Source: Corynebacterium diphtheriae (lineage in GTDB: Bacteria; Actinomycetota; Actinomycetes; Mycobacteriales; Mycobacteriaceae). From it: a stretch of DNA of 64,000 bases. Position 1 is the first letter of the stretch. The number at the start of each line of letters is the position of its first letter. The notes under the pieces are model-generated. The model had not been told where the DNA came from. It made no database searches and saw nothing but the letters and a program-made list of their open reading frames with translations. The stretch spans positions 930,001-994,000 of the forward strand of contig NZ_LN831026.1 in the NCBI RefSeq assembly GCF_001457455.1, given 5' to 3'. This document shows, piece by piece, positions 8,434-19,200 of this stretch. Made by a program: the position numbers and the translations under genes.

Positions 8434-10086
8434 ATGACACCTGCGGATCTTTCTCAACTAATTAAACAAACAGCAATTGATGTTTTGTCGGCGCGTGAGC
8501 TCGACACCACGGTGCTCCCTGAAACTGTCGTGGTGGAGCGCCCACGCAACCCAGAGCATGGAGATTATGCAACAAACGTTGCTCTTCAGATTGCTAAAAA
8601 AGTTGGGATGAATCCGCGAGAGTTAGGCCAGGTGCTTGCTGACTCCCTCGCTGCCAACACGGCAATCGACGAGGCGTCGATCGCAGGCCCTGGCTTTATT
8701 AATATCCGCTTGGCGGCAGCCGCTCAGGGTGAGATTGTGGCGAAAATTCTGGAGGCGGGAGCTACCTTCGGGCATTCCGATCTTTATCAGGGGCGTCGCG
8801 TCAATCTTGAGTTTGTGTCTGCGAACCCAACTGGCCCAATTCACTTGGGGGGAACACGTTGGGCGGCGGTAGGAGACTCTTTGGGCCGTGTATTGGAAGC
8901 CTCCGGTGCACAGGTCACCCGTGAGTACTACTTCAATGACCACGGACGTCAGATTGATCGCTTTACTAACTCGTTGGTGGCTTCGGCCAAGGGGGAGCCA
9001 ACTCCAGAAGATGGTTACGGCGGAGATTACATCAAGGAAATCGCTGATGCAGTAGTTGCGCAGCACCCAGATGTGTTGGCTCTGGCCGAAGCGGATCTCA
9101 ATGAAGGGTTCCGTGCAACTGGTGTTGAGATGATGTTCGCGCACATCAAGGAATCTCTCCATGAGTTTGGTACTGATTTCGATGTGTACTTCCACGAGAA
9201 CTCGTTGTTCGAATCGGGAGCAGTAGATAAAGCTATTCAGACGCTGAAAGACAATGGCAACCTGTATTTCAATGAGGGCGCTTGGTGGCTTAAGTCCTCT
9301 GAATATGGTGATGACAAAGATCGCGTAGTGATCAAGTCTGATGGCGATGCTGCTTACATTGCCGGTGACATTGCTTATGTTGCGGATAAGTTCGACCGCG
9401 GTCATGACCTGTGCATTTACATGCTTGGTGCAGACCATCACGGTTATATTTCTCGTCTTCGTGCGGCAGCAGCTGCGATGGGTTACGAGCCTTCCAACGT
9501 CGAGGTCCTCATCGGTCAGATGGTTAACCTTGTGCGTGACGGCAAGGCTGTCCGTATGTCTAAGCGCGCAGGCACCGTTATTACCTTGGACGATCTGGTG
9601 GAAGCAATCGGAATCGACGGTGCTCGATACTCGATGATTCGCTCTTCGGTTGATTCTAGCTTGGATATTGACTTGCAGCTGTGGGAGCAGCAAAGCAGTG
9701 ATAACCCTGTTTATTACGTTCAGTATGGTCACGCACGTTTGTGCTCGATTGCACGTAAAGCTGCTGATCTCGGTATCACCGCAATCGATCCTGACCTTTC
9801 GCTTTTGACTCATGACCGTGAAGGCGATTTGATCCGTACACTCGGTGAGTTCCCAGCTGTAGTGAAGGCTGCAGCAGAGCTACGCGAACCGCACCGCATT
9901 GCGCGTTTTGCTGAGGATCTTGCTGGTACGTTCCATCGTTTCTACGATTCCTGCCAGATTTTGCCTAAAGTAGGCGAGTCTGCTGAGCCTATTCACACTG
10001 CACGTTTGGCGCTGGCTAACGCGACGCGTCAGGTATTGGCTAATGCGCTGGGGCTTGTCGGAGTATCTGCGCCGGAGCGTATGTAG
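8434..10086 (+). CDS. argS: arginyl-tRNA synthetase
   Basis: A 550-residue class I aminoacyl-tRNA synthetase that charges tRNA-Arg. The ATP-binding HIGH motif appears as HLGG within [10 protein letters not shown] (near residue 135), and the KMSKS loop as VRMSKRAG (near residue 373). The N-terminal Arg-tRNA synthetase additional domain and the C-terminal DALR anticodon-binding domain are both present, giving full length. It is followed after two bases by lysA, an arrangement known in Corynebacterium, where argS and lysA form one operon. Confidence 0.97.
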   Translation: MTPADLSQLIKQTAIDVLSARELDTTVLPETVVVERPRNPEHGDYATNVALQIAKKVGMNPRELGQVLADSLAANTAIDEASIAGPGFINIRLAAAAQGEIVAKILEAGATFGHSDLYQGRRVNLEFVSANPTGPIHLGGTRWAAVGDSLGRVLEASGAQVTREYYFNDHGRQIDRFTNSLVASAKGEPTPEDGYGGDYIKEIADAVVAQHPDVLALAEADLNEGFRATGVEMMFAHIKESLHEFGTDFDVYFHENSLFESGAVDKAIQTLKDNGNLYFNEGAWWLKSSEYGDDKDRVVIKSDGDAAYIAGDIAYVADKFDRGHDLCIYMLGADHHGYISRLRAAAAAMGYEPSNVEVLIGQMVNLVRDGKAVRMSKRAGTVITLDDLVEAIGIDGARYSMIRSSVDSSLDIDLQLWEQQSSDNPVYYVQYGHARLCSIARKAADLGITAIDPDLSLLTHDREGDLIRTLGEFPAVVKAAAELREPHRIARFAEDLAGTFHRFYDSCQILPKVGESAEPIHTARLALANATRQVLANALGLVGVSAPERM

Positions 10087-10088
10087 TC

Positions 10089-11417
10089 ATGGATTTCAAC
10101 GCACTGCCTTCCCACGTGTGGCCAAGACATGCTGCACGTGAGGCTGGGGGAGATGTCAGTGTCGCCGGTGTATCTTTGGCGTCCATCGCTCAGGAATATG
10201 GGACTCCTGTATTTGTCGTTGATGAGGCAGATTTCCGAAGCCGTTGTCGTGACATGGCAGCAGCTTTTGGCGGCGCGGATAAGGTCCACTACGCATCCAA
10301 AGCGTTTCTTACTCGCCGAATTGCTCGGTGGGTTGAAGAAGAAGGCTTAAGCCTCGATATCGCATCTCATGGGGAACTACAGGTTGCACTGCGAGCAGGT
10401 TTTCCGTCGCAACGCATAACGGCACATGGCAACAATAAAGATCGTGCCTTTTTGCAAGCGCTTGTCGACGCCCGTGTGGGACATGTCGTCATCGACTCCA
10501 TGGTGGAACTCGAACGCCTTGAGGAAATTGCTGGTGCGGCAGGTATCCAACAGCCTGTGATGGTGCGTGTTAAACCTGGTATCGAAGCCCACACTCACGA
10601 GTTCATCGCTACTAGCCACGAAGACCAAAAATTCGGTTTCTCGTTGGCCTCTGGTTCAGCATATGCGGCGGCAGCGCGCGCTATCTCGTCTGAGTCTTTG
10701 TACCTCATTGGTCTGCATTGTCACGTGGGATCGCAGGTATTTGACGCTCAGGGATTTAGCTTGGCAGCTCAGCGTGTTCTCGATTTGTACTCCAGAATTC
10801 ACCGTGAACTTGGTGTGGATTTAGAGCAGCTTGACCTCGGTGGCGGATACGGAATTGCGTATACCGAAGATGAAACACCATTGGATGTTGCTGCAGTGGC
10901 TCAAGATTTGCTCAAAGCAGTACAGTCTGCGGCTGATGAAATCGGTATCAGTGCACCGGAAGTCCTCGTTGAGCCTGGGCGAGCCATTGCTGGTCCCTCA
11001 ACCGTTACGGTTTATGAGGTAGGCACGGTTAAAGACGTCCACGTGACTGACCGGCAGACGCGTCGTTATCTAGCAGTGGATGGTGGCATGAGCGACAACA
11101 TTCGTCCTGCTCTTTATGAGGCTGAGTATGATGCGCGGGTGATTAACAGAAACATCACCGGAACACAAATTTCGAGTCGAGTAGTGGGCTCGCATTGTGA
11201 ATCCGGAGACATTTTGATCAACGATGCGATGCTGCCTGATGATATTCGCGAGGGCGACTTGTTGGCATTGGCTGCTACCGGTGCCTATTGCTTTGCTATG
11301 AGCAGTCGCTACAATATGATGGGGCGTCCTGCGGTTGTGAGTGTGCTCGACGGACAAGCAAGCGTGATGGTGAAACGGGAAAATATAGACGATCTATTGC
11401 AGTTAGACGTCCCGTAA
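10089..11417 (+). CDS. lysA: diaminopimelate decarboxylase
   Basis: A 442-residue PLP enzyme of the alanine-racemase fold that turns meso-diaminopimelate into L-lysine, the last step of lysine synthesis. The PLP lysine is in HYASKAF near residue 70. HCHVGSQ, GGGYGI and EPGRAI contribute to cofactor binding, and the C-terminal catalytic cysteine is in SHCESGD. It starts two bases after the argS stop, so the two are co-transcribed. A hairpin followed by T-rich sequence (11440-11485) ends the unit. Confidence 0.96.
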   Translation: MDFNALPSHVWPRHAAREAGGDVSVAGVSLASIAQEYGTPVFVVDEADFRSRCRDMAAAFGGADKVHYASKAFLTRRIARWVEEEGLSLDIASHGELQVALRAGFPSQRITAHGNNKDRAFLQALVDARVGHVVIDSMVELERLEEIAGAAGIQQPVMVRVKPGIEAHTHEFIATSHEDQKFGFSLASGSAYAAAARAISSESLYLIGLHCHVGSQVFDAQGFSLAAQRVLDLYSRIHRELGVDLEQLDLGGGYGIAYTEDETPLDVAAVAQDLLKAVQSAADEIGISAPEVLVEPGRAIAGPSTVTVYEVGTVKDVHVTDRQTRRYLAVDGGMSDNIRPALYEAEYDARVINRNITGTQISSRVVGSHCESGDILINDAMLPDDIREGDLLALAATGAYCFAMSSRYNMMGRPAVVSVLDGQASVMVKRENIDDLLQLDVP

Positions 11418-11439
11418 CGTGAGACGAACGTCCAAATAC

Positions 11440-11485
11440 CCCCATTTTATGCATATATTGTGCGTGAAATGGGGTTCTTATTTTT
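11440..11485 (+). terminator. terminator after lysA
   Basis: Stem CCCCATTT (11440-11447) with AAATGGGG (11467-11474), then ttcttattttt. Confidence 0.75.
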
Positions 11486-11504
11486 CCTGTAATTGCAGGT
11501 GAAG

Positions 11505-11533
11505 TGGGGGTAAAGAGAAGTATCGTGCCCCCA
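11505..11533. repeat. hairpin upstream of the hom promoter
   Basis: TGGGGG (11505-11510) pairs with CCCCCA (11528-11533). Its role is unclear; it sits between the lysA terminator and the hom promoter. Confidence 0.35.
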
Positions 11534-11549
11534 TGGCACCGAAGTGGGA

Positions 11550-11598
11550 AGCGGAACGCTGCTACAATTTGGGAAACCTAATGCCCACCTGTTCCGCT
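11550..11598 (+). promoter_or_regulatory. hom-thrB promoter with extended -10, flanked by an 8-bp inverted repeat
   Basis: TGCTACAAT ending at 11568 is a good extended -10 (TACAAT at 11563-11568); no convincing -35 is seen. The -10 lies inside an inverted repeat AGCGGAAC (11550-11557) / GTTCCGCT (11591-11598). This dyad could be an operator or an RNA element at the start of the transcript. The hom start codon follows at 11623. Confidence 0.55.
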
Positions 11599-11622
11599 AT
11601 AGGAACCTCTACGAGGAGTGCT

Positions 11623-12969
11623 ATGAACCCTGACTCACAGCATCATGCAACGTTTAACCCTGGCAAAGGTGAAGGATCACCTGTGGGAATCGCGATTTTG
11701 GGCTATGGCACAGTGGGTAGCCAAGTTCTTCGTCTCCTCACCGAGAATCATAATGATTTCCAACATCGCGCCGGTGGACCGCTTGAGATCAAGGGTGTTG
11801 CTGCCTCCAGTGTGGAAAAGCACCGTGGATCTCTTGCCGATCAACTAGGACTACTTACAGACGATGCGCGCTCGCTTATTGCTCGTGATGACGTAGATAT
11901 CGTTGTGGAAGTCATCGGTGGAATCGACTATCCGCGTGAGCTCATTCTTGAGGCTCTACACAGCGGAAAGTCTGTGGTGACAGCAAACAAGGCGCTGGTC
12001 GCGGCTCATTCAGAGGAGCTTGCTGCTGCAGCTGACGAGGCCGGAGTTGACCTCTACTTCGAGGCCGCAGTTGCCGCTGCAATCCCAGTGCTTGGCCCAC
12101 TACGTCGTTCCTTGGCTGGTGACCAAATCCAGTCGGTTGCCGGCATTGTTAACGGAACGACCAACTTCATCTTGGACGCCATGGATTCTACGGGTGCAAG
12201 CTATGATGACATGCTCGCAGAAGCCACCCGATTGGGCTATGCAGAAGCAGACCCAACAGCAGATGTTGAAGGCCATGACGCAGCATCGAAAGCAGCTATT
12301 CTTGCATCCTTGGCATTCCATACACGCGTAACTTATGCGGATGTGTACTGTGAGGGAATCTCGAAGATCACGGCAGACGACATCAACGCAGCCAAGGAAG
12401 CAGGCTTTACCATCAAACTGCTTGCTATCTGCGAGCGGCTCAATGTTGATGGCGTAGAAAAGGTTTCTGCGCGCGTTCATCCCACCTTGGTCCCACGCAA
12501 TCACCCCCTGGCCAGCGTAGACAAGTCCTTCAACGCAATTTTCGTTGAAGCTGAAGCCGCAGGCCGACTTATGTTCTACGGCAATGGTGCTGGTGGTAAC
12601 CCAACGGCATCGGCGGTGCTCGGCGATATTGTCGGCGCTGCTCGCAACAAGGTTTTTGGTGGGCGTGCCCCAGGCGAATCCACCTATGCGGATCTTCCCA
12701 TTGCACCATTCGGTGAGGTCCCTACACGCTTCCATATCGATATGGAAGTAGAAGACCGCGTTGGCGTATTAGCGGATCTTGCTAAGACATTCTCTAGCCA
12801 TGGTATTTCGTTGCGCACTGTGCGTCAGGCTGAAAAAGATGGTCATGCCCGCTTGATTGTGGTTACGCATACGGCCAAGGAATCGGAACTTGAAGCAACC
12901 GTTGAACAGATTAAGAATTCTGACTCGGTGAAAAAGATCAACAGCGTTATTCGTCTAGCAGGGGAGTAA
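11623..12969 (+). CDS. hom: homoserine dehydrogenase
   Basis: A 448-residue NAD(P)-dependent enzyme that reduces aspartate semialdehyde to homoserine, the branch point to threonine and methionine. The N-terminal Rossmann motif is GYGTVGS. The catalytic domain includes NGTTNFIL and the conserved [19 protein letters not shown] block. A C-terminal ACT domain ([15 protein letters not shown]) should bind threonine for feedback inhibition. I chose the ATG at 11623 because GAGGAG lies just before it and the longer reading from 11533 would cross the promoter. It is four bases upstream of thrB in the hom-thrB operon. Confidence 0.96.
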   Translation: MNPDSQHHATFNPGKGEGSPVGIAILGYGTVGSQVLRLLTENHNDFQHRAGGPLEIKGVAASSVEKHRGSLADQLGLLTDDARSLIARDDVDIVVEVIGGIDYPRELILEALHSGKSVVTANKALVAAHSEELAAAADEAGVDLYFEAAVAAAIPVLGPLRRSLAGDQIQSVAGIVNGTTNFILDAMDSTGASYDDMLAEATRLGYAEADPTADVEGHDAASKAAILASLAFHTRVTYADVYCEGISKITADDINAAKEAGFTIKLLAICERLNVDGVEKVSARVHPTLVPRNHPLASVDKSFNAIFVEAEAAGRLMFYGNGAGGNPTASAVLGDIVGAARNKVFGGRAPGESTYADLPIAPFGEVPTRFHIDMEVEDRVGVLADLAKTFSSHGISLRTVRQAEKDGHARLIVVTHTAKESELEATVEQIKNSDSVKKINSVIRLAGE

Positions 12970-12973
12970 ACCC

Positions 12974-13900
12974 ATGGCTATAGAGCTGCCGGTAGGTAAA
13001 AAAGTAACGGTCACGGTGCCAGCATCGTCGGCAAACTTGGGCCCAGGCTTTGACACTTTGGGGTTGGCATTGTCTTTGTATGACACCGTTGAAGTGGAGG
13101 TCACTGACCACGGTCTTGAAGTCGAGGTTTTTGGTGAAGGCCAAGGAGAGCTTCCCCTTGATGGTTCCCACCTTGTTGTCAAAGCAATCCGTGCGGGATT
13201 GAAGGCTGCTGATGTACAGGTACCTGGGCTAAGAGTTGTCTGCCATAACAACATTCCACAGTCACGTGGTTTAGGCTCGTCTGCGGCTGCTGCTGTTGCC
13301 GGTGTTGCGGCGGCAAATGGTCTAGCTGGATTCCCGCTTGACGACGCCCGTGTGGTTCAGCTTTCCTCAGCATTCGAAGGGCATCCAGACAATGCCGCTG
13401 CTTCAGTACTAGGTAATGCGGTTGTTTCATGGACTGAAATTCCAGTCGACGGACGTACTGAACCGCAATTCAAGGCGGTGACGATTAACGTCGATAGCCG
13501 AATTAAAGCGACAGCGTTGGTTCCTGATTTCCATGCGTCAACGGAAGCTGTTCGTCGAGTTTTGCCTAGCGACGTTACTCACCTAGATGCGCGATTTAAT
13601 GTTTCGCGTTGTGCCGTCATGACAGTAGCTTTGCAGCACCATCCAGAGCTGTTGTGGGAAGGTACCCGCGATAGACTGCATCAGCCGTACCGTGCAGATG
13701 TCTTGCCTGTGACGGCGGAATGGGTCAACCGACTCCGCAATCGTGGCTATGCTGCCTACTTGTCTGGGGCTGGGCCGACCATCATGGTGCTTCATACTGA
13801 GCCAGTTGACGAGGCTGTTCTCGATGACGCGCGTGAAGCTGGGTTGCGTGTGCTGTCCTTGGATGTAGCAGATGCTGTATCGGTGAAAGTCGATGCCTAG
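12974..13900 (+). CDS. thrB: homoserine kinase
   Basis: A 308-residue GHMP-family kinase that phosphorylates homoserine on the way to threonine. Motif 1 is [15 protein letters not shown] near the N-terminus; the ATP-binding loop is [12 protein letters not shown] near residue 93; motif 3 is LSGAGPTIM near the C-terminus. It follows hom after four bases, with GGGGAG as ribosome site inside the hom end. thrC is not adjacent, unlike in Mycobacterium. A strong hairpin downstream ends the operon. Confidence 0.96.
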   Translation: MAIELPVGKKVTVTVPASSANLGPGFDTLGLALSLYDTVEVEVTDHGLEVEVFGEGQGELPLDGSHLVVKAIRAGLKAADVQVPGLRVVCHNNIPQSRGLGSSAAAAVAGVAAANGLAGFPLDDARVVQLSSAFEGHPDNAAASVLGNAVVSWTEIPVDGRTEPQFKAVTINVDSRIKATALVPDFHASTEAVRRVLPSDVTHLDARFNVSRCAVMTVALQHHPELLWEGTRDRLHQPYRADVLPVTAEWVNRLRNRGYAAYLSGAGPTIMVLHTEPVDEAVLDDAREAGLRVLSLDVADAVSVKVDA

Positions 13901-13920
13901 ATAACCGCATGCCAATTTAA

Positions 13921-13958
13921 CTACCGCCCTCCTAGTCAAGTCTCTAGGAGGGCGGTAG
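13921..13958. terminator. bidirectional terminator between thrB and the acyl-CoA synthetase gene
   Basis: Perfect 15-bp inverted repeat: 13921-13935 with 13944-13958, loop of eight bases. It serves convergent genes on both strands. Confidence 0.85.
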
Positions 13959-13961
13959 TCG

Positions 13962-15701
13962 TTATTCGGCGGAATCGCTATGGGAGGATCTACCTGGGCC
14001 TTTAAGTGCAATGATTTCAAAATCGCCATCAGCCAAGTGTTGGCGCAGGTCAATTTTGTCAAACTTGCCCACGGATGTTTTGTCAATGGATTTAACAAAC
14101 GTCCAGTATTCCGGAAGCATCCAGTTGGGGAACGTATCGCGTAACCCCTCGCGTAGGCGTTCAGCTGTTTCTTTATTCGGTTCCACACCTGCAGCTAAGA
14201 CTGTCACTGACAGCGGTCGTTCGCCCCATTTAGGATCGGGATATCCAATTACTGCTGCCTCAACGACGACTGTTGCTGCCATGATTTCGTTTTCCAACAT
14301 TGTGGAGTAGATCCATTCGCCGCCTGAGCGGATGACATCGCGAGCGCGGTCATGGATGGTGAGGTAACCGTCGCGAGTTACTGAACCAACATCACCTGTG
14401 CGAAGCCAACCATCCTCAGTGAACTGTTCAGGTGCATCCTCTACTTCGTGGTCGCGGAACATCGACGCGGCACCGCCATTGTCCTCGGTCGCTGAGTGGT
14501 AGTAGTGTTCGGTGACCCAATTTCCTCGGACTTGAATTTCACCTTGGTTACGGTCGGTCGAGCTCATGATTTCACCATCATTGACTACGCGATATTCCAA
14601 AGTGGCGGGGAACCGACCTTGGCTAATGCGATAGTTCAGTCGGGTTTCCCCTGAAACTCCCGATGGTGGTCGTGCCACTGTACCGATTGCAACCGTTTCG
14701 GTCATGCCCCACACGTGGACTACATCGACGCCGTAGCGTTCTTCCCAAAGCTTGATCAAGATCGCCGGTACAGCGGAACCTCCCACATAGATTTCTTGCA
14801 GGCTCATACGTTCAGGAGAGTGGCGCATGTAGTGGACCATGAGCTGGATCCACAACGTGGGAACACCGTGAGCGACACGAGGATGCGCAGTAGCGATGAT
14901 GTGTGCAAGGGAGGGAGCCGATACACTAGACCCAGGGAATACGAGGGGGGTGCCGGACATGAAGGCTGCGATGGGGACGCACCAGCTCAAGATGTGATAG
15001 ATCGGCACGCAGCACAAAAATGACTGCCCGTGGGTAACGGCGAGCGAGTCTGTGGTGCGAAGATTTAGCGCTTGGAGATACAACGCACGGTGGGAATATG
15101 CCACCCCTTTGGGTGCTCCAGTGGTGCCGGTGGAGTAGCAGATCGCCGCTGCTGTGGTTTCTTCAACTTGTGGCCACTCGTAGACGGTGCTGCGACCGTC
15201 GAGAAGCGATTCGTAGGAGTAGCAGGTAATTCCTTCGGGTATTTCCGTGGCTGCATCCGTGATAGGGCTTGTTCCGATGAAGATCACGGCACGCACACTA
15301 GGGCATCCTTGATGCAGGATCGTACCCAGTTGTTTAGCGAGGCGTTGATCAGCAACGATGACTTCATCTTCAGCATGATTAATGATGTGGCGAATCTGAT
15401 CATTCATTAATTGCTTATTCAGCGGATTGAATACAGCACCCATGCAAGAAACCGCAAAAAGAACTTCGAGATGTTCTGCGCAGTTATACATCATCGATCC
15501 GACTCGCTGGTCATCGTCAATACCCAGTTCGTCGTGAAGCGCGTGGGCGAAAGCCGCAGCTCGTGCGGCAATTTCCGCATATGTCGTCTCTGATGCTACC
15601 TCGCCATCAAAGGTGGTGATCTTTGTGTCCGCGTGGGCGGTGGCACCGTAGGTGAGAATGCGCGCGAGATTAAGCGGAATGTCCTGCATTGTGCTGAGCA
15701 T
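13962..15701 (-). CDS. acyl-CoA synthetase / AMP-dependent ligase (FadD-like)
   Basis: An ANL-superfamily adenylating enzyme of about 579 residues that should activate a carboxylic acid, probably a medium or long fatty acid, to its CoA thioester through an acyl-AMP. The P-loop is YSTGTTGAPKGV; the A5 motif is VWGMTET; the hinge region has GWLRTGDVG and DRARDVIRSGGEWI; the catalytic lysine is in SVGKFDK near the C-terminus. The exact substrate cannot be read from sequence. Start choice is uncertain: ATG at 15701 is taken, with 15713 and 15689 also possible and no strong ribosome site. It stands alone, convergent with thrB and divergent from rho; in C. glutamicum this position holds other genes. 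Confidence 0.85.
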   Translation of the reverse strand: MLSTMQDIPLNLARILTYGATAHADTKITTFDGEVASETTYAEIAARAAAFAHALHDELGIDDDQRVGSMMYNCAEHLEVLFAVSCMGAVFNPLNKQLMNDQIRHIINHAEDEVIVADQRLAKQLGTILHQGCPSVRAVIFIGTSPITDAATEIPEGITCYSYESLLDGRSTVYEWPQVEETTAAAICYSTGTTGAPKGVAYSHRALYLQALNLRTTDSLAVTHGQSFLCCVPIYHILSWCVPIAAFMSGTPLVFPGSSVSAPSLAHIIATAHPRVAHGVPTLWIQLMVHYMRHSPERMSLQEIYVGGSAVPAILIKLWEERYGVDVVHVWGMTETVAIGTVARPPSGVSGETRLNYRISQGRFPATLEYRVVNDGEIMSSTDRNQGEIQVRGNWVTEHYYHSATEDNGGAASMFRDHEVEDAPEQFTEDGWLRTGDVGSVTRDGYLTIHDRARDVIRSGGEWIYSTMLENEIMAATVVVEAAVIGYPDPKWGERPLSVTVLAAGVEPNKETAERLREGLRDTFPNWMLPEYWTFVKSIDKTSVGKFDKIDLRQHLADGDFEIIALKGPGRSSHSDSAE

Positions 15702-15808
15702 GATAATCACCATAGTTGTGTTTTTGGCACAAAGTTCACTTAAACCTACTTTATGGGTTAGAATCGCTACGAACTTCACGGAAATTTTCTGTGCTTGCCC
15801 ACGGTTCG

Positions 15809-16012
15809 ATGTTTACTTCTTACCGAACCGCCAGTGTGTATAGCCTCTTCGCAGCAGAAGTTCATTACTCGGCACACCTCACCATCGCTATCCGCTACAT
15901 TTATGGTGATCGGTCGTGGTATGCCACGGATTCTCGCCGAAATTTCGGTGGTTTTACCCGTTTGAATCCAGTCAATTCCACAGAATGCTGTCAGCGGTTG
16001 TGTCTTGGTTGA
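15809..16012 (+). other. uninterrupted reading frame in the rho leader (possible leader peptide)
   Basis: A 67-codon frame begins at the ATG at 15809 and ends 50 bases before rho. Its ATG lies directly after the first arm of a 7-bp hairpin (CGGTTCG 15802-15808, CGAACCG 15824-15830). No ribosome site is visible. The deduced protein resembles no family I know and is rich in Ser, Tyr and Arg. Rho genes often have regulated leaders, so this may be a leader transcript rather than a protein gene. Confidence 0.25.
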
Positions 16013-16062
16013 ACTATTCCCAGTGACTCCTTGACTGCTGATCACGCAATGAAAGGACATCT

Positions 16063-18126
16063 GTGACTAATACAGATAACAGCGCACAGCGTAATCTCGC
16101 TGCTCTGCGTTTGCCCGAACTGCGCAAAATTGCCGCAGAAATGGGCCTGAAAGGTACGTCCGCCCTGCGTAAGGGTGATCTAATTGCGGCTATTAACGGT
16201 ACCTCTGCCGCTCATCCAACATCTGTGGCCCCCTCGGAAGAGAACAAAGCAGATGCACCAAAGAAGGAACGTCCAGCACGTCGTCGTGCGACTAAGCACG
16301 TTGCCCAAGATGCCGGTTCCGAGCCAGCGCCAGTGGTAACAGAAGTTGCTGCGCCTGCAGAACAGAATCCTGCGCCAAAACAAGAAAAAGAAGCTCCAGC
16401 TGGTGAGTCCGAGCGTCAGCCACGCCGTCGTCGTGCAGTAAAGACGTCTGTGAAAACAACGCAGGAGGAACCCGCTGAGGTTCGCGTAGCAGAAGCTACT
16501 GACAAATCTTCTGAAGAGCAGTCTGCTGAGGCAGGTTCTGAGGATAAAGATAACTACCACTACGAGTCTCGTTCTGCCGCTCGACGTGCCCGTCGTAACC
16601 GTGCTCGTCGTGAGCAGCGCGAATACAATCGCCCTGGCGCTAAAGATGAGAGCGAAGCATCTCAGCCAGAAAATGAGAATTCTCGCAACGACGTCGCACC
16701 AGAATCCTCTGAGGTAGCAGACAACAGCAACGAGCAAGCTCGTTCTGATCAAGCTGATCAATCCACCAAGTCGGACTCTCACGACAATGGTCGTGAGGAC
16801 AACCGCCGTGGCAATCGACACGAGCGTGGGGAGCGTGGCGATCGTAACGATCGTGGGGACCGCAACCGTCGTAATCGTCGTAACCGTCGTGGCCGTGACC
16901 GTGATGATAACCGTGATAATCGCGAAAATAACAACAACGAACCACGTGAAGATGAAGTCTTGCAAAATGTTGCAGGCATCTTGGACATCGTGGACAACAA
17001 TGTTGCTTTCGTGCGTACCTCCGGTTACCACGCCGGTGCCGCTGACGTCTATGTGAACAACCAGATGATTCGCCGCTTGGGATTGCGTTCTGGCGACGCA
17101 ATTGTGGGCCAAGTTCGTATGAATGGCGAAAACAACCACGGCGGACACAACCGTGGCCGTAACCGCCAGAAGTACAACCCATTGGTACGCGTTGATTCAG
17201 TCAACGGGATGACGGTGGAAGAAGCAAAGGCACGCCCTGAGTTTGCTAAGCTCACCCCGTTGTACCCCAACCAGCGTCTGCGCCTCGAAACCGAGTCTAA
17301 GGTTTTGACTACCCGTGTGATCGATTTGATCATGCCGATTGGTAAAGGTCAGCGTGCTTTGATCGTGTCTCCTCCTAAGGCTGGTAAGACCACGATCCTG
17401 CAAAATATCGCAAACGCTATTGCTACCAACAACCCAGAGTGCTACCTCATGGTTGTTTTGGTGGATGAGCGTCCGGAAGAAGTTACCGATATGCAGCGTT
17501 CTGTGAAGGGCGAAGTTATTGCATCGACCTTCGACCGTCCACCAAGCGAGCACACCGCTGTTGCAGAGCTCGCTATTGAGCGTGCGAAGCGCCTTGTGGA
17601 GCAGGGACAGGATGTTGTTGTCCTCCTAGACTCCATTACGCGTCTTGGCCGTGCCTACAACAACAGCTCACCTGCATCCGGCCGAATTCTCTCCGGTGGT
17701 GTGGACTCCAACGCGTTGTACCCACCAAAGCGTTTCCTTGGTGCGGCTCGCAACATCGAAAATGGTGGATCGCTTACGATTATCGCCACGGCCATGGTTG
17801 AGACTGGTTCTGCCGGCGACACCGTGATCTTCGAGGAATTCAAGGGCACCGGTAACGCCGAGCTGAAGCTGGATCGTAAGATTTCTGAGCGCCGTGTATT
17901 CCCAGCTGTCGACGTCAACCCATCGGGTACCCGTAAGGATGAGTTGCTGCTGGCTCCGGAAGAAGCTCGCATTATGCACAAACTCCGCCGCATGCTTTCT
18001 GCTTTGGATAATCAGCAGGCTATCGATTTGTTGATCAAGCAGCTCAAGAAGACCAAGTCCAATGGTGAATTCTTGATGCAGGTAGCAAGTTCTGCGCCGA
18101 TGGCTGCGGATGCTGAGGAGGACTAA
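16063..18126 (+). CDS. rho: transcription termination factor Rho
   Basis: A 687-residue hexameric RNA helicase that ends transcription. The N-terminal Rho_N helix ([14 protein letters not shown]) is followed by a long, low-complexity insert of about 240 residues, rich in Arg, Asp, Asn and Glu with RGD/RNRR repeats, as in other high-GC Gram-positive Rho proteins. The RNA-binding cold-shock-like domain and the ATPase core follow: Walker [10 protein letters not shown] near residue 434, Walker [12 protein letters not shown] near residue 515, and the Q-loop/R-loop region. The start is GTG at 16063 with AAAGGA upstream. The stop overlaps the prfA start by one base (TAATG). In M. tuberculosis rpmE lies between rho and prfA; here it does not. 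Confidence 0.97.
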   Translation: MTNTDNSAQRNLAALRLPELRKIAAEMGLKGTSALRKGDLIAAINGTSAAHPTSVAPSEENKADAPKKERPARRRATKHVAQDAGSEPAPVVTEVAAPAEQNPAPKQEKEAPAGESERQPRRRRAVKTSVKTTQEEPAEVRVAEATDKSSEEQSAEAGSEDKDNYHYESRSAARRARRNRARREQREYNRPGAKDESEASQPENENSRNDVAPESSEVADNSNEQARSDQADQSTKSDSHDNGREDNRRGNRHERGERGDRNDRGDRNRRNRRNRRGRDRDDNRDNRENNNNEPREDEVLQNVAGILDIVDNNVAFVRTSGYHAGAADVYVNNQMIRRLGLRSGDAIVGQVRMNGENNHGGHNRGRNRQKYNPLVRVDSVNGMTVEEAKARPEFAKLTPLYPNQRLRLETESKVLTTRVIDLIMPIGKGQRALIVSPPKAGKTTILQNIANAIATNNPECYLMVVLVDERPEEVTDMQRSVKGEVIASTFDRPPSEHTAVAELAIERAKRLVEQGQDVVVLLDSITRLGRAYNNSSPASGRILSGGVDSNALYPPKRFLGAARNIENGGSLTIIATAMVETGSAGDTVIFEEFKGTGNAELKLDRKISERRVFPAVDVNPSGTRKDELLLAPEEARIMHKLRRMLSALDNQQAIDLLIKQLKKTKSNGEFLMQVASSAPMAADAEED

Positions 18127-19196
18127 TGTCTCAGGTTTCTGCAGTTGACGACATCGTCTCGGAATACCAGGGCATTGAAGCCCAAATGGCTGATCCAGAG
18201 ACGATGGGTGACCAAACGCTATTCCGTAAGCTATCCAAGCGTTATTCGGAGTTGCAGCCCATCATCAACGTAAACAACAAGTTGGTGCAGGCTCGTGACG
18301 ACCACGAAGCCGCTGAGGAAATGGCCTACGAGGATAAAGAGTTCGCCGCTGAGGCCGAACGTCTTGCCGAAGAAATCGTTTCTTTGGAGGAACAGCTCGC
18401 TGATCTGCTTGCACCACGCGATCCTCACGATGGTGATGACATCGTGATGGAAGTCAAAGCGGGTGCCGGTGGTGAAGAAGCTGCACTTTTCGCTGGTGAA
18501 CTCGTGCGTATGTACCAACGCTACGCGGAAAAGCATGGTTTCACGGTCGAGGTTCTGGGCTTGTCTGAATCTGATTTGGGTGGCGTCAAAGACATGACCT
18601 TGTCCATTCGCTCGAAGACTCTATCTCGTGATGGTGCGTGGAGCGTGTTCAAGTTTGAAGGTGGCGTTCACCGCGTACAACGTGTGCCTGTCACTGAGTC
18701 TCAAGGCCGCATCCAAACATCGGCAGCAGGTGTACTGGTCTACCCTGAGCCCGATGAGGTAGCTGAGGTCGAGATCGACGACAAGGATTTGCGTGTCGAC
18801 GTCTACCGTTCCTCGGGTAAAGGCGGTCAGGGCGTGAACACCACAGACTCCGCTGTGCGTATTACGCACCTTCCTACGGGATTGGTTGTGACCTGCCAAA
18901 AGGAACGTTCGCAGATCCAGAACAAGGCTCGTGCTATGCAGGTGCTCGCTGCTCGTCTTCAAGCTATGGCAGAAGAACAGGCAGAAGCAGAAGCAGCTGA
19001 GGGTCGCGCTGCACAGATTCGTACTATGGACCGCTCGGAACGAATCCGTACCTACAACTGGCCAGAGAACCGCATCTCGGATCACCGCATTGGATACAAG
19101 GCCAATAACCTGGACTCCGTACTCAACGGTGATCTTGATGATCTGTTCTCTGCGTTGCAGGCAGCAGAGCGTGCCGAGAGGCTCGAGGCGGAATAG
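18126..19196 (+). CDS. prfA: peptide chain release factor 1
   Basis: A 356-residue class I release factor that recognises UAA and UAG. The tripeptide anticodon is PVT in [11 protein letters not shown], and the GGQ catalytic loop is [10 protein letters not shown], where the glutamine is the target of PrmC. A C-terminal basic region follows ([13 protein letters not shown]). The ATG shares its A with the rho stop codon, so it is translationally coupled to rho, and prmC follows after four bases. Confidence 0.97.
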   Translation: MSQVSAVDDIVSEYQGIEAQMADPETMGDQTLFRKLSKRYSELQPIINVNNKLVQARDDHEAAEEMAYEDKEFAAEAERLAEEIVSLEEQLADLLAPRDPHDGDDIVMEVKAGAGGEEAALFAGELVRMYQRYAEKHGFTVEVLGLSESDLGGVKDMTLSIRSKTLSRDGAWSVFKFEGGVHRVQRVPVTESQGRIQTSAAGVLVYPEPDEVAEVEIDDKDLRVDVYRSSGKGGQGVNTTDSAVRITHLPTGLVVTCQKERSQIQNKARAMQVLAARLQAMAEEQAEAEAAEGRAAQIRTMDRSERIRTYNWPENRISDHRIGYKANNLDSVLNGDLDDLFSALQAAERAERLEAE

Positions 19197-19200
19197 CCAC

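Noticed and set aside
11533..11622. Longer hom start at 11533
   Set aside because: It would place the start codon upstream of the probable promoter; ATG 11623 has a clear ribosome site.
16798..16930. Repetitive DNA in rho as a CRISPR or tandem-repeat array
   Set aside because: The repeats are short, irregular and in frame; they encode the RGD/RNRR part of the Rho insert.
16180..17182. Long minus-strand frames opposite rho
   Set aside because: They are shadows of the Arg/Asp repeat codons in rho.
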